DNA of 64,000 nt from Phylloscopus collybita (taxonomy: Eukaryota > Chordata > Aves > Passeriformes > Phylloscopidae). The notes under the pieces are model-generated. The model saw nothing but the letters and a program-made list of their open reading frames with translations, did no database searches and was not told the DNA's origin. The stretch spans positions 18,754,001 to 18,818,000 of the forward strand of contig JAJNNQ010000026.1 of assembly GCA_027886175.1 (NCBI GenBank), given 5' to 3'. Below are positions 12,801-25,800 of the stretch, in pieces; positions within the stretch are counted from its first letter, which is position 1; every line of letters begins with the position of its first letter. A program made the translations under genes and the position numbers.

Positions 12801-14860
12801 TCAATGAACATAACCTTTCTGGTTAGTGTGCAGATGAACTTGTTCTCAATGTGTCTGCATGGTATGCAAAAATAGAATAGCTTTGAACTGGTTGAAAAAA
12901 AGAGATCCAAATGTAGCAGGTAAACCAAGAAAACTAAATCCCATCTATCATTTTTTATAACATTTTTTAGATTCATATCTACCTATTAATCTATTTTTCC
13001 ATATAAATTTGGATCTATAGTATTTCTGCTCCAAATATCTTCTCTCTTCCTGAAAACAGTTGTATATAAACCCGTCTCTGCATACCAAGTGTGGCTTACC
13101 CAATGTATAAAAACAAAAAGATGTAGCTTTGTGTGGCTTGTAAATCATATGAAAATTAATCCTTCCACCTGCAAAGAGATTATACAGAGCAGTCATACTG
13201 TGACTTGTGGAGATAAATGTAGTTAATCAACACACGCACAAGAGACATGGAGCTTGTTGTTGTGTGAACACGTAAGTCAGGTATATAGGAAATTTCTGTG
13301 CTTGTAAAGAAATTTGCACTAATTATTTGTGTAACTTGAAGCTGAATATGAAGCAATTGTTTGAATTTATATATACTGACTTTGAAAATTACATGTTCAC
13401 TTTAATATACATTTCTAGTAGTGCAGTGGTACCACTAAGTCTCCTTACACTCTTGAAAGCATTGTTCTTATTTCAGAGGCCACACACTGCTAAGAGGCCA
13501 CACACTACTCTTTGTATTCCTATAGAGAAAACGATATACTCTTTGGTCCATAGAAAGACAGAAACCTTTCTATTTTCTTATTCCTTTATGTAAAAACCTA
13601 TATTTTAGTTCTGCTTATACAATGTCTTTCAAGAGAGGGTTTTACTTTTATGACTGCTCTGTTGGTATATTATTTTTAGTACATGTAAGCAACTGCATTA
13701 ATTTCCATTTCTTCTTACAGGAAGACTGAATTGAGAAGTCAGATTTGAAGAATTTGTACTCCATTCATGGGAATAGTTTATTAGCTTTACAAATTAATTT
13801 CCAAGACTAACATTATTCGCTGGGACCCAAAAAAACAGGTTGAACTCCATTGACTTAACACTACAAAACAGAAGGTTCCCTCTCATCACTGTTAGGACTG
13901 GATTTCTCTGGTTCAGTCTTCTCTGGGTCAGTAGCCCAGGGCCTGGATTACTTGGAGCACAGGGCTTTTAAGGGTATACACTTTCTTCCAAAATACTCCT
14001 TTTGATGGTATTGATAATCTATACCCAAGATCAACCTGCTTGGAAACACCCCAAACTCTCCATACATATCTTACAACACTGCTTATGCTGTCTTAATCAC
14101 ATTGCACTGTTGTAGAACTTTCCTTTAAAAATTTCTGTAGCAAAAAATGCATGTATAATAATCTGACTTTTTTTTTTTTTTTTTTGCATTAATTAAAATG
14201 TCTTATTTAGGTAAGCAGGTAATCATGTACAATTTTATCAAACATTATGAAGAATTTTGGTTACATATTATGGAGAAGTTTGTTTAAAATGCAAAATTTG
14301 GACTTTAAAAAGTTCCTGGCAGTATCAAAAAAGTATGTATTAACTGGATTATGACTATTGCCTGAACTTTGTCACCAAAAAACAGTACAGTGCCCTCAAG
14401 CAAGAAGGACATAATGGAGTCACTGGACTTCTGAGACATCTATGTGACTGTCTAGAATATAAAATACTTACAGTTTTAAAATGCAAAAAATAACAAAATA
14501 AAAGCAGTTATAATAAACGCAAATGGATTTTGTTTGCAAAATGGACCTACATTCAGAATACTTTCAAATAGCTAAGTTTGTTACCACAGCAGCATATATA
14601 GATCTGCCCACAGAAGTCAACTTCCTAACACCTGATCCAAGATGAGCAGTTGTTCAAATGAAATGCCAAAAAAAGTTTGTGCATTTGTCAGAGGTATAAA
14701 TCAAAGACTAAGAGTCAAAGTTGAGTCCACATTTGCACAGCATTGATGACACTAAGATGCTGCACTCTGTTGCCTAAACTGGGAAAGTGGGACAAAGAAA
14801 GAAAGAACTACAGATTTAGCTCAATTGATAGAAAAAACAAAACTTTATAGAGAGCTCACT
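9899..14860. other. Unique DNA with simple repeats, no gene seen
   Basis: No supported gene; open frames are 64-91 codons without domains. Simple sequence includes an A run at about 10661-10675, AT-rich TATAGATA words at 11543-11600, T runs at 12781-12801 (21 bp) and 14168-14185 (18 bp), and an 18-bp tandem duplication at 13475-13510. A frame starting at 14825 is antisense to the next CR1 and is not a gene. Confidence 0.65.
13475..13510. repeat. 18-bp tandem duplication
   Basis: AGAGGCCACACACT starts both halves, at 13475 and 13493, giving two adjacent 18-base units that differ only in their last four bases. Confidence 0.8.
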
Positions 14861-15592
14861 AAGAGAAAAACAGGATGGCTAATGTTAGAAGCGACCACAG
14901 TAAGGTGGTCAAAGCTCCCTGTGCAAGCAGGAACCCAGTTGTGCATATGGCACTGCATTGTGTCCAGATGGTTCTTGAATATTTCCAGTGAGGGAGACTC
15001 TGCAATCTCTCTGGGAAACCTGTTCCAATGCTCAGTACCTGCACAGTATAGTTCTTCCTCATATTCAGATGGAAGCTCCTGTGCAACACCTTCTTCCTAT
15101 TGCCTCTTGACCCATTGCTTGACACCACTGAGAAGAGCCTGGATCCATTCTCTTGGCACTGTCCTTCAGACATCTACAGACATTGATGAGGTCCCCTCTC
15201 AGTTTTCTCCTTTTGAGAAAGGCTCAGTTCCCTCAACCTTTCTTTATGAGAGAGATACTTCAGTCTCCTCATCATCTTTGTAGCCCTGCACTGGACCCCC
15301 TCCAGGATCTCTAGGTCTCTCCTGTACTGAGGAGCCCAGAACTGGACACAGCACCCCAGATGTGCCTCACCAGGGCTGAGTGAAGGGGCAGAATCACCTC
15401 CCTTGAGCTGCTGGCATAGCTGCTCCTAATGCACTCCAGGATCCCACTGGCCCTCTTGGCCGCAAGGACACACTGCTGGCTCATGGACAGCTTGTTGCCC
15501 ACCAGGGCTCCCAGATCCTTCTCCACAAAGCCCCAGGGGTTATTCCTCCTGAGGTGCATGGACCCTGCATTTGCCTTTGTTGAACTTTAGAC
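14861..15592 (-). mobile_element. CR1 LINE, 5'-truncated (ORF2 C-terminus and 3' UTR)
   Basis: An antisense CR1 fragment of about 730 bp. On the minus strand the frame ending at 15311 encodes CR1 ORF2 words such as EKDLGALVGNKLSMSQQCVL and then REVILPLHSALVRHIWGA. The preceding overlapping frame has NKGKCRVHAPQEE, so at least one frameshift separates them. Further toward the 3' end the frame at 14859-15173 still reads GSRLFSVVSSNGSRGNRKK and SFHLNMRKNYTVQV. The 3' UTR is present to about 14861, where the terminal octamers are decayed. The 5' truncation point is near 15592. The long plus-strand frame over the same interval (14825-15283) is an antisense shadow. The copy is inactive. Confidence 0.93.
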
Positions 15593-18500
15593 TGTTCTTC
15601 TCTGTCTGTCTTTTCATTCTGCATTTGGCTTTTCTGAAGAGAGCTGAATTAAGAAAGAACGTGAAAGGGCTTCTATGGTGGTTGTGCATACTGAATGCAA
15701 GATCATTCTTTAACTTAATGCAGAAAGTCATTACAGAAACAATTTCTAGGAAGTTGAAGAAAAGTAAGAGCATTTTGTTTCTGCATTTTGAAGTAATTAC
15801 TTGTTATTTTTGTTTTAATATTTTTGCTTTAGTGGTGTCTAGGAATCCTAGCCATTACACAGAACAAAAAGATTTTGTTTGTGTTTTTGTTTTTTGCTTT
15901 AAAGATCTTCCAGTTAAAGTATTAGGCAAAGGATGACAACTGAATGTAGGCAACTTTGTAAAGCATAATGGCTGGAAAATTATGAAAAGCTGTCTTAGAT
16001 TATATATGATAAAAGTCACATGGATATCAGGTTTAAAATTATCTGAACTTAATTTTATTATTGTGCAAGGCTCAGAATTTAGCTGACTGCAAAGAAAAAA
16101 AAAAGGCAGTGTAAATGATAGTATTTTGAGAAAGGAAGGCAGAGTTCCTCAGGTTTGCCTTAAAAAATCAAAGAATTTCTCCCAGCATGTGATTTACAAA
16201 ACAGCAGTTACACTTACTTTTGCTTTGCAGGGTTTATTAGAAAACAACTAAACCCAGTGATTATTCATCTTCTTCTCTTGCCCTCTTATTTTTGTCCCAA
16301 ATCCCAGTTTAAAGATTCAGCTCTCCCTGAATGGTTGAGATTAGCAGTTTATAGGTCTCTCCTAGCAGTTATAAGGTGGTAAGAGAAAGCAAATATCACT
16401 AAGTTCTTCACCTCCATATCTGAGCTCTGACTATGAGTGCCTGTTAAATGTATAAATGAGAGGGGGAAATGAGTGTTCTAGCCTGCATGCTTGCTTTTTT
16501 TTTCTTTATGAGCCAGCACTGCTCAGATGCTTTTCATAAGTGATATTTTTACTGAAGAAAATTGCAAAGTCTGCAGAGTTCAAAATAGAAATGATTTTTG
16601 CAAATTCACACACAAGCACATATATATTTATAAATGAATATTTTAAAAGCATCAGGAACAATTTAGTCATGAAAGATGAGAAGAAAATTCTGAGCAGTCA
16701 AAAATACAACATTATCAGGAAGTTTTATAAGAACAATTTACAGAACTGCACTAGCGTTGGGTCACGAACTAAAACATGAAAATACATGTTCTGAAAGGTG
16801 AGGGGATCACCTCACTGTAATTACCCTGTAATAGTAGTCTGAATAACTACAGAAGTGAAGCAGATTTAAACTGACTCCTAAATAAAATTATCTCCATAAC
16901 CAGCATAAGGAACCTGTGAACCCCAAACTGAGATGAAAATTGCGTTTTAGTAAGTAGATTGTAGATACTATATAAAAAGACCAGTCACATCATAAAATCT
17001 ACAACCTAAGGTTTCAGTAACATTTATAAACTGAAAATGAATGTGTCATGTGATAGTATATGATCAGAAAGCCTGGGTAAGGGTCAGGTTTGATTGATTC
17101 TTATTAATGGTTTAAATAGACTTCATGGTAACACCTGGTTTCTGGAGTAACCAAGGATGTAGCAACACATGAATGAAACTTAATTTTATTATAAAATATT
17201 TCTGTGTTGATCACTGCTCTTGCTGACTCTATGATACTATTTTTATAGTGACAATTGTGCTGATGTCTCAGACTTTTTGTCTGATGTATCACAGATGTAA
17301 TTTAATTAGTTTTCCTCTAATGCATGTCGTTGAGATGGATCCAAGTTAAAAGAAATAACCCATGATAATTTAAAATTTTATAATACCATAAGATGACCTT
17401 CTGTTTTCAAAGATTTGATCAAATATCCACTCATTTTATATATCTTATTGTAATATTCAGTCAGAGTTAGAGTTATTGTATGTTTGAACTTTTTCTTTTG
17501 TCATGCTTTTTGATAGATATTCTTATATTTCATTATCTCCATCACTGAAGATATTTTTTTAAGTAAAGCAATTCAACTTTATGTGACAGAAATGAAAACC
17601 ACTTTTCAAACAGACTATAATGAAACATCAGATCTAATACTAAGCATGTCCTCAGCTGAAGATTCTGATTGGTGTTTTAAAATATCTAACATACTTTAGA
17701 GATGTTACTGTCTTCAGCCTTTGTATTTCCATATATTTCCATAAAAACTACTAAGTACTGTTTTGATTGTGATACTCTCTATTTTAAAGTTAGCTTAATC
17801 ATAAATGTTTGGACTACTGAAACATCCCTATAGAGAAAACCCGATGTAATCTTCAGTCTAGGACACTGAGAGACACTCTGTGAATTCTAAATTAAGTGGT
17901 CATTCTTGTTTCTATCTGACTTCTAACCCACCTGTGCACAAAGCTAAAGGAAAAATGATCCACTTGTAAGAGGTGTTAATCTGTTTTCAGGTTTAACTAG
18001 GGCAAAAGCAGGAGTCCAACATAATGTTCCATAACATCAAATTTCAACCTATTGAAAGATAAAGCTCTCAGCCAAGAGAATGATTGTTCATCATGATTAA
18101 GCGGCAAAATCAGACCGAATATCTTGGTTGTCAGAGATTTCTGCAAAAGTAATATTACACCCTTAGACGTGAGGGTCAACTTACCATCAAAACTTTCCTG
18201 GGGCTGCAACAATAGCTCAGGCTAAATTTTTCCTCCATATTCAACTCTGAAAGAAGCTTGAGGCCTCCCAAGATTGCCTGTTATTTAGCATGAAGGTTGA
18301 TGAAAATGGGCCATGTTGGGTAAGAAGGAAGTTGTTATGAATGACTGAAGCACCAGCAACCTTTTGCTGGTGCTGATGCCCGTGCCTGGTGGGATGTATA
18401 CCAGACCTACTGAAAGCAATCTAGTTTTTTTCTGAAGCCAAGTGGGAATTAACTGTCCCTCACAGTCTCAAAGGGAACCTGTTCCCTTCCCAGGGTGATG

Positions 18501-18904
18501 TTGCTAACAGCTTTAATGACATTCTAGCTACATCAATTGCAAATGTAATCTGTACATGCTGACATTTGGCTAGGGCATACATTCTCTTCCCATTTGTGGA
18601 TCCTGCAGTATGCCAGCATGGGGTGAAGGATTTTTTTCCACTTCCCAAATGCTAATCAGTCAGATAAAAAAGATAAAAAAACTTTATTTTTCCTGAAAAT
18701 TTTCATCCGGTGGCTTCTACGTGTTCATGGGTGGATAGGCATAAACTACACAAGGAAATAGTTATCAATGTCAGAACTAATAAAGAAAAGGGAAAGGTAA
18801 ATTCACTGGTCGAAATGCAAAAAAATAACATGTATTAATTTAGAAGTGCTAACACTAACATTATCATCCCATGTATGGTTCAGAGATAGCTCCTGAAATA
18901 ACTT
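15593..18904. other. Unique DNA, no gene seen
   Basis: No gene or recognisable transposon. A 12-bp palindrome AAGTAATTACTT lies at 15791-15802, and a GC-rich hairpin at 18349-18374 is listed separately. The 121-codon frame starting at 15571 begins inside the CR1 5' end and has no recognisable domain, so it is treated as chance. Confidence 0.65.
18349..18374. repeat. Perfect 11-bp GC-rich hairpin
   Basis: AGCACCAGCAA at 18349-18359 and TTGCTGGTGCT at 18364-18374 are exact reverse complements around a CCTT tetraloop. Six of the eleven pairs are G-C. It is too short for a microRNA precursor and no function is assigned. Confidence 0.85.
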
Positions 18905-19580
18905 TGCTGCGTTGTGTACCTGGTTCTGGCCCAGCTTGGTGTTCAGCTTGGGCTCCTGGCAGCTCTGATACGCTACAGCAATACTCGTCTGTGGGGTCTT
19001 GGCTCACAGGCAGTTGGCTCACACTGTCATGGCTGTGGTAAAAAGAGGGGACTCTCCAGAGGCTTTCAGAAAACAGAGGCTTTATTTGGGGGGGTCAGGG
19101 GATCCCCCAGCCTCAGGTGGGTGCCTCAGAGAGACCCCAAGCCTGGGCTGCAGGGCGGTTTTGTACAACACAATCTGGTAGGTGGGTACAAATTATACAA
19201 ACCAATAAAACAATCCAAACACTACATACCAACTAAGGTACCTAAATTCTAACAAATCCAAAACAGGTTTGGGAGTGGTCTCAGGAGAGTCTTGCCAACT
19301 AGTGGCCGAAGCTCTTGGACCTTAAAGATAAAAATTCCATGATGGACAAAGGGAAAAGTTATGCATAACACAGGGATAAAACAAGAAAAGACCCAATAGA
19401 GAAGAGTCTCCAGGCAGAGACTCTAGTTGTCCTAGAAACCCTTATCAAACTATGATAAGAATACATTCTAGGACAAGAGGCCCTTTCAAGGTGTTTAAGC
19501 TACACTAAACTTACAATTTTAAAAAAAAACTATACTATATTCATAACTAAAGCTTATAAAACATTTCTTGCAAACCCACA
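18905..19580 (-). mobile_element. Solo LTR, ERVK-like, with 6-bp target duplication
   Basis: A complete 676-bp LTR in minus orientation. On the minus strand it starts TGTGGGTTTGC (at 19580) and ends CGCAGCA (at 18905), the usual TG...CA ends. It is flanked by a perfect 6-bp direct repeat, TAACTT, at 18899-18904 and 19581-19586, the duplication length typical of ERVK-type integrases. A polyadenylation signal AATAAA is visible as TTTATT on the plus strand at 19081-19086, and a TATA-like element at about 19194-19199 lies some 110 bases upstream, giving a plausible R region. No gag, pol or env sequence is next to it, so it is a solo LTR left by LTR-LTR recombination. The intact duplication argues for a fairly recent insertion. 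Confidence 0.85.
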
Positions 19581-19586
19581 TAACTT

Positions 19587-20062
19587 CATACTGGGATAGC
19601 TAAATTTGTTAGGTCTTCTCCAGTGAGGACTGAGTGCTTCAAGCATCATCTTGTTACTAAACAAAATCTTTTCTTCACGTAATGCTACGCAATGGGAATG
19701 TAAAATTACCACTAGTGAGAGCCTGTGAAGATCAACAGGTTCTAATATTCCTTGGAATAATCTGAAATGTTCCTGATGCAATACAGTACAAAGAGAGATT
19801 GGGAGATAAACAGCTGAATAGATGCCATATAACCCATGCAAAAACCGATTTTCATATTTGAAAATAAGCCTAAGGCCAGATTAAATTCCCAGTTAACCAG
19901 TGCAGAATCAGAGATGACTGAATGGAAAACTGGAAATAAAGCTGCAAGGCATGAAGGCTGAAGAAGAGCCTGGAAGATTCATAGATATCATGGAGTTGAG
20001 GAAAGGAATTAGGAGATCATGCATGGGGATATAGAGGAATAATGGGTTTTCAGAATGGATTT

Positions 20063-20105
<43 letters not shown>

Positions 20106-22836
20106 AAAGAAGAAAGGAAGGAGTAATAGCTTGTTTTGGTTTGTTTTTAATAGCTGACTGTTCTAATGAGCTACAAACATGAAAATCAGTTGTAACCAAT
20201 GTTACATGGTATGTTCTGTGATATTATGCTATGCACGCACATTCCTAGAGGCAATGTAGCTCCAGCTTAAGCAAATTCTATATGCTGCTGGAACGTGCAG
20301 ACAGTGCCTTTAGAGAATCACAAAGCATCCATACCTTTATCCTGCACTGACTAACTCCCCACTTAATGGCATGTGGAACTAGGAGCAATGGAGGTTTTTA
20401 GGGTGTTTTTGTGGTAGAAAAAAGGTATGAAAAAAATAACATATAAAGATTTTGTTTTGTTATTTTTTACAACACTTTGTAGATTGCATTATTTTACATG
20501 CATTTATATTTTCAATGGTAAAATTGATGTGGCTTAATTAATGCATTCTTTCATGAAAGAAAATATTTCTTTACAAAACATTATAAAAAATTTTTGAAAA
20601 TATTTTTGCAGTCATACTAAGTTGGAGGAATTGACAAAAATATTTAAATCAACAAAAAACTGTATGTCTCATCCATATCCAGCAATCTATTTACATTTTC
20701 TCATGTCTATTTGAGTTAATTAATTTCTTTCTCCAGATTCTGTAATCATTAACATAAGAGGTTTTGAGCTTCATGTGATTTTTTTTTCAGAAATACTATG
20801 AATTATCTCTTCTTTTTAAAAAAGATAATAAAAGCTTAAATATTGTTTTCATTGTTGTTTACCCTTTGGATATGTAATAGTGACAATCAATCATTGCAAA
20901 ATACTTAACAAAATGCAAGAAAAAAATTTCTTAGGCAAAATAAGCACTCGCTGATAACAATAGGTAATAACATATGCAATTAAACATGTGAAATAAACTT
21001 CTTGAACCTGCAAGCTAGAAAAAATTAAGTTCTGAAGATGGCAATTTAGCTAATAATTCAAATAGCAAGGTTGGATAAGGGAGGAATTAGTAATGGTTGC
21101 CCACCCCCGCTTCCTCTGCTATTATCACAGCTGGGTGTTCCAGACACTGAGTGATGTGACATCTACATAAAAGCTGCCTTGTAGTCTTTTACCACTGGTT
21201 ACTAAAGCAAAGAGCACAGTGAAGGTATATCTCATCTGGCCCCTGACTCCCTGCAGGTAATTTGCTTTTGCCCTCTGACAGGGTTCAATCCTTTAATCAT
21301 ACAGGCAAACATTGGGTGAACACCTCAAGTAGTGCAGAGACGGGAAGAATTACTCTAAATTTAAAAGCCACTCTGACACTAATGGCCGATTCAACAGTGC
21401 AGAAGGAGACGCCCTTCCTCTTTCTAATCATGCCTGAACTACTTGGCTTCAGTGCTTTATTCATTCACTTACCTAGACATTTCCATCCTCTCTTATTTGG
21501 TTGTGCTTGTGTGCAATTTCTGGCCCAGGAAATACAGCCAGAAAGAAAATCCTTTCAAGTTCCTGGGGTTGGATTTTGTCTCTACTGAAATCAGTAAGAA
21601 AATGCTGTGGGCTTCAGTGTAGCTAGAAGCCCACCTTAGTCTTATGTGCATATATGTCTTTGTGTGTGTGTTTACGTGTGTGTTCAAGCCACAGAGAGAA
21701 AAGAACTACTTTTTAGTCAAAGAATTGCAGGATGTTCTGTAGAAATAATGATTTGGTAATTCAGCCTAGAGAAAGGAGGTGATGGGGAGCTAACTCAAAC
21801 TGTTTAAATGACAGGAATCTGTTAACAGCTGACACCCATTAGAGCATTATTTCTGACACACACAAGCTCTTGGTTCACTCTTCTCTTTTTACGATGCTCT
21901 TTCAGACTGTGCTCTGCAGCACAAAGCTACTGTACTTCAGCTTCTGAGTGCTGTCTGCTACTCTTATGCCACACCATGGTATTTTCCCACAATGGCTCTT
22001 CAGCTGCTTTGTTCCTAAGGTGACTGTTCAGGAGGGTGCAGTATAATTTTCAATCTGGTGTCAGGGAATGTGTGTATAACTATATGTGCATCTACGTAAT
22101 TACAGTGCCTACATGCCGTGCGATTCCAACAACGCTGGAAGCTTTCTGTGCTGGTGGGTTAAAACTGAGATGTATGTGCTTGTTTAATGCCATGGTGCCC
22201 TTGCTATAGTTATGTACTCAATCTGGTCTTGGAGGGGTAGAAAGCTGGCTGGATGCGAAATATATTAAAAAAAAAAAGAAAATAGAAAGAAAAAAAAAAA
22301 AAAGGAATAACAGAAGATATAAAAAAAGACAGCAGGAGTTGTACTTGGCATTTATTTTCAAGATTAGTGCCACCTTGCCTGTTTTGTTTCTTAAGAAGAA
22401 TTTAATTTTTCTTTCTCTCAAAAAACCCCAAACAAACAAGCAAACCCTCTCCACCCCCAAAAAAAGAAGAAAAGAGATTGACAGTATGGTAGAAAATTAT
22501 AGGCATTTTGATTGTTTCTTGGCAACATATTTTTAAATCTTCTTAGGGTTCTGTACTGCTTTACTTGTCATTTCAACTTGAATTTACATGTTTTGGGCTG
22601 GTGAAACATGAAAAATCTCGTCTCTTTGAAATAATTGAGTCCTTCAGACTCCAGGGAAAGCACCAGGAGCTGGGGTGGTGTTTTCCTCTTCTCCAGTAGC
22701 TGGTAGCTGTCTGCAGAGATAACCCGGACACCTTAGAAAGCCACCCTGTAGACCTGTTACCTGCTGCAGAGTCTGAGCCCTTCCCTAAGTGAGCAAAGTT
22801 AGGCAAAGGATTTTCCTATGGGGTGGGGAGGTGTCT
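19587..22836. other. Unique DNA with A-rich tracts, no gene seen
   Basis: No supported gene. A homopolymer at 20066-20104 is listed separately. An A-rich GAAA-containing tract lies at about 22265-22305. The block 21080-21620 is less AT-rich and contains a 108-codon frame (21262-21588) without a recognisable domain, so I regard it as unique noncoding sequence. Confidence 0.6.
20066..20104. repeat. A homopolymer, 39 bp
   Basis: Thirty-nine consecutive A, followed by an A/G-rich stretch. I recognise no processed transcript upstream and no flanking duplication, so retroposition is not supported. Confidence 0.97.
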
Positions 22837-22850
22837 CCACTAGGTGGCAC
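22837..22850 (+). promoter_or_regulatory. CTCF consensus motif
   Basis: CCACTAGGTGGCAC matches the vertebrate CTCF core consensus CCASYAGRKGGCRS at all 14 positions. It is at the edge of a locally GC-richer block (about 22570-22870) in otherwise AT-rich DNA, and is not inside a recognised repeat. CTCF binding here would suggest an insulator or loop anchor pointing rightward. Motif presence does not prove occupancy. Confidence 0.6.
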
Positions 22851-25800
22851 TGATGAAATGTGTGAAGATTCACAATTTGGCACTTTTGGTATTCAGTTTT
22901 ATTTTAATTTCTTTTTTTGAGAATTCCTTAAAAAAAAAAGAACATTATTTTTCCATGCTCGAAAATGAAACTTTGTTTTAAAGAACAAAGGTGTGGTTTT
23001 TTCAGATGTCACAGCCAAAAAAGACATATACTTCTATGCAGAAATTACTTTGAGGTTTTCAGCCACATACAGGGAAAAATATTAGAAAAGAGGAAAGAAA
23101 TGCACTGGAACCTGTATTAAATTATAAATTTGAGGTTTGTTTAGTTGCATCCTTTTAAATAATAATTTATTTAAGTCTTGTTGACCTGCACTTGAAATCA
23201 CAAATCTGTCTTGTCAGTTACTGGCTCTGACGAAATCCTTTCTTTAAAAATTCTCTTCAGTGAGTTTGCAACCTCAGTGGACAGAGGAGGACAGAACTAA
23301 CGGGTGAAATTCCCCGTGTTGTAGGTAGGAAATTGAGTACGTGTTTACACCAGCAAATCCAGGTCTCCTGAGTCCTGCTCCACTGACAAATCTCGATTTG
23401 TTATCTCTATTGTATCGCTGTGGTAGTTTATTCACTATGAATAAATCAGTGAAATTTCTGTGAACTGCTCTGCTCTCTGGGTGCAAACTATATGTGGCAG
23501 CAGAAAAATATTACTGTATTTTGGGGTCAGAGATGGTTTACTTTGCTTTATGAAAACAGTAACAATATGTTGTGTATCACTGAAGTAGTTGGCTTCAGTA
23601 ATATGCCCCTGACCCTAATGAAATACTTGTTGTCAATGTCTTGTACTATGGTATTGCTCAGGAAAGTTTTTTTCTGGGTGTAAATTATGAACAACTGATT
23701 CAACAATGATTAAGATGACAAGAACTATAGATATCCAAAACAACACAAACCGAGAAATAAATTTCCCCATTTTCTCTTCAGTGAAAACAAATCTTGTGCT
23801 TGTGATTACTGATCACTTGCTAGACCTACCCTAATAGATGCTTATTGGAGTATGCAAGCAGTATTCAATCATTTACTAAAACAAAAGTTGAGAAAAGTTG
23901 TTGAGGTTTATTTGGAGATGTCTTACACTTTGCTGAAGTCTCCAGGGCTTGCTGACATTCCTGACTCTTTGTGAATGAGGCTTTTTTAAAATTTTATTTT
24001 CCCTTCATTTGTTTAGCTCTTTACCTAATTGATTTTCTGTGCTAATACACTAAAGGTCTGAAGAAGGCAGAGCCTCAGGTGTGACAGATGAAATAAGGTG
24101 CTTTTAGTCATTGCTTTTATCTCCCATGTCTAATGTGTTGGTTACATCTGTGCAGTTTAACAGCAAAATCAATACATCATTTACTGCCAGTATCTGAAAG
24201 AATTTGGAAGCCTGTTGGTGCTTTAACTATTAGGTTTCCCCTGAAAGGCCTTCCTTACCCTGCTCCCCGCCACCTGCTTTGTACCTCCTGAGGTCAAATG
24301 TTGCAGGAAAACAAGATCTCTTTCTATCTCCTGGTGTTTGTGTGTGTATTTAAGTTTATTAAAGATTCACCCTTAATGCCAGTTACCTGAACTACCTCTT
24401 AGGTAATTTCATCTAATAGTTGATTTATGAACCTGTCATTTACCTCTAATACAAATGTTATTCAGGACATATCTGCTGCTCATGTTTTGAAAATATAGTC
24501 CCTGAACATAACATGAGAAATATTAAGGACAAGTAGGAAATTATTTGCATGACAACGAGTAAATAAAATTTCTGGTTCTGTATGCAATCTTGGTTTCCTC
24601 ATGTAGCCAAAGCTGTAGTGCTATTTTTCCCCATTATTTGAGTAAGTGCATTTTGACTTGGAAAATGACAGAAAATGGCAAGAAAGCAGGACTATGCCAA
24701 AGAAAAGACAAAATAGCATTTCTAAAATAATTTGCAGGCTCAAAAATCAGTTAAATTCCTTTTCATGTTTTGCATGAGGCAATATTTTCTCCTCATCTCC
24801 TGATTGCACTTTAATTTGGGTGAACTTAGTCCCTTCCACATCAGTGCAGTGTCATTTACGTCTTGTTTTCCTCTGACTGCCATTGTTATTTCTGTGATCT
24901 TTCACACTGTGACACTTATTGCCATTTGCTAAGGAAGACCTCAAACACAAAAATTGCCCTCTAAATAGCATGATTACTCTATCACTGATTCATTCCATAG
25001 TTTGCTGTGTTTGCAGTGTTACACTCTGGAAGATCTGTGACAAACAAATAGCAGTTTCCTGCCCAGAAAGGATGTCCATTACTGTGCCTGAATTTCAGCC
25101 CTGCCTGTTTTGGTCACACACTGCCCCCCGACTGATCCCTCTTTGATGACTTAGTTCTGTGACACTATTTAAAAGAAAAATTCTAAGAACTTACCTGAAT
25201 AAAATAATCATCTGAGAAGGTCTTGCCAACTCAATATTAAAAGATAATAAATGGCTATTACAATTATAATTATTGTTATGACTAAATTGTTATGTATTAC
25301 AATTATATATTACAATACTAAATTATTATATATATTACAATAATATTCATCCTAGTAATGAAACAGACAAAACAGGTATCATGTTCAGGATAACATGATT
25401 TTCCTCTGCTTTTTCTCTCTATGTGTACCTTCTAGACTTGCTTTAAACTGGCGTAACCCTGTATTAAAAGTAACATGGTGCATCAGCACATCTGAATCCA
25501 ATGGAATTATATTTATTCCTGCTGTTTAGATATCATCAACAATATCCTCAGCAATCTCCAGCTGTACCTGAAGATAGCACAATTGTACTGAAGTGATCTT
25601 TTCAAATGTAGCAGAATTATTTTAAGAGAATTTTACTACTGGGCATATGCTCAATTTAGAGAACTGACATTTCATAGTAAATCAAATTGTTACAACTTTG
25701 TTAGGGCTAAACCATTACTTGAACAACACCACCACTTCCCCTCCCCCCGATTTCTGACTGCTAATTATTTCTGACTGTTACTTATTATTTCTGACTTCTA

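Noticed and set aside
14825..15283. 152-codon plus-strand open frame
   Set aside because: It is antisense to a recognisable CR1 fragment; the minus strand has the real ORF2 remnants.
24267..24280. Second CTCF site on the minus strand
   Set aside because: Only 12 of 14 consensus positions match, with the mismatches in the CCA start; too weak for a separate call.
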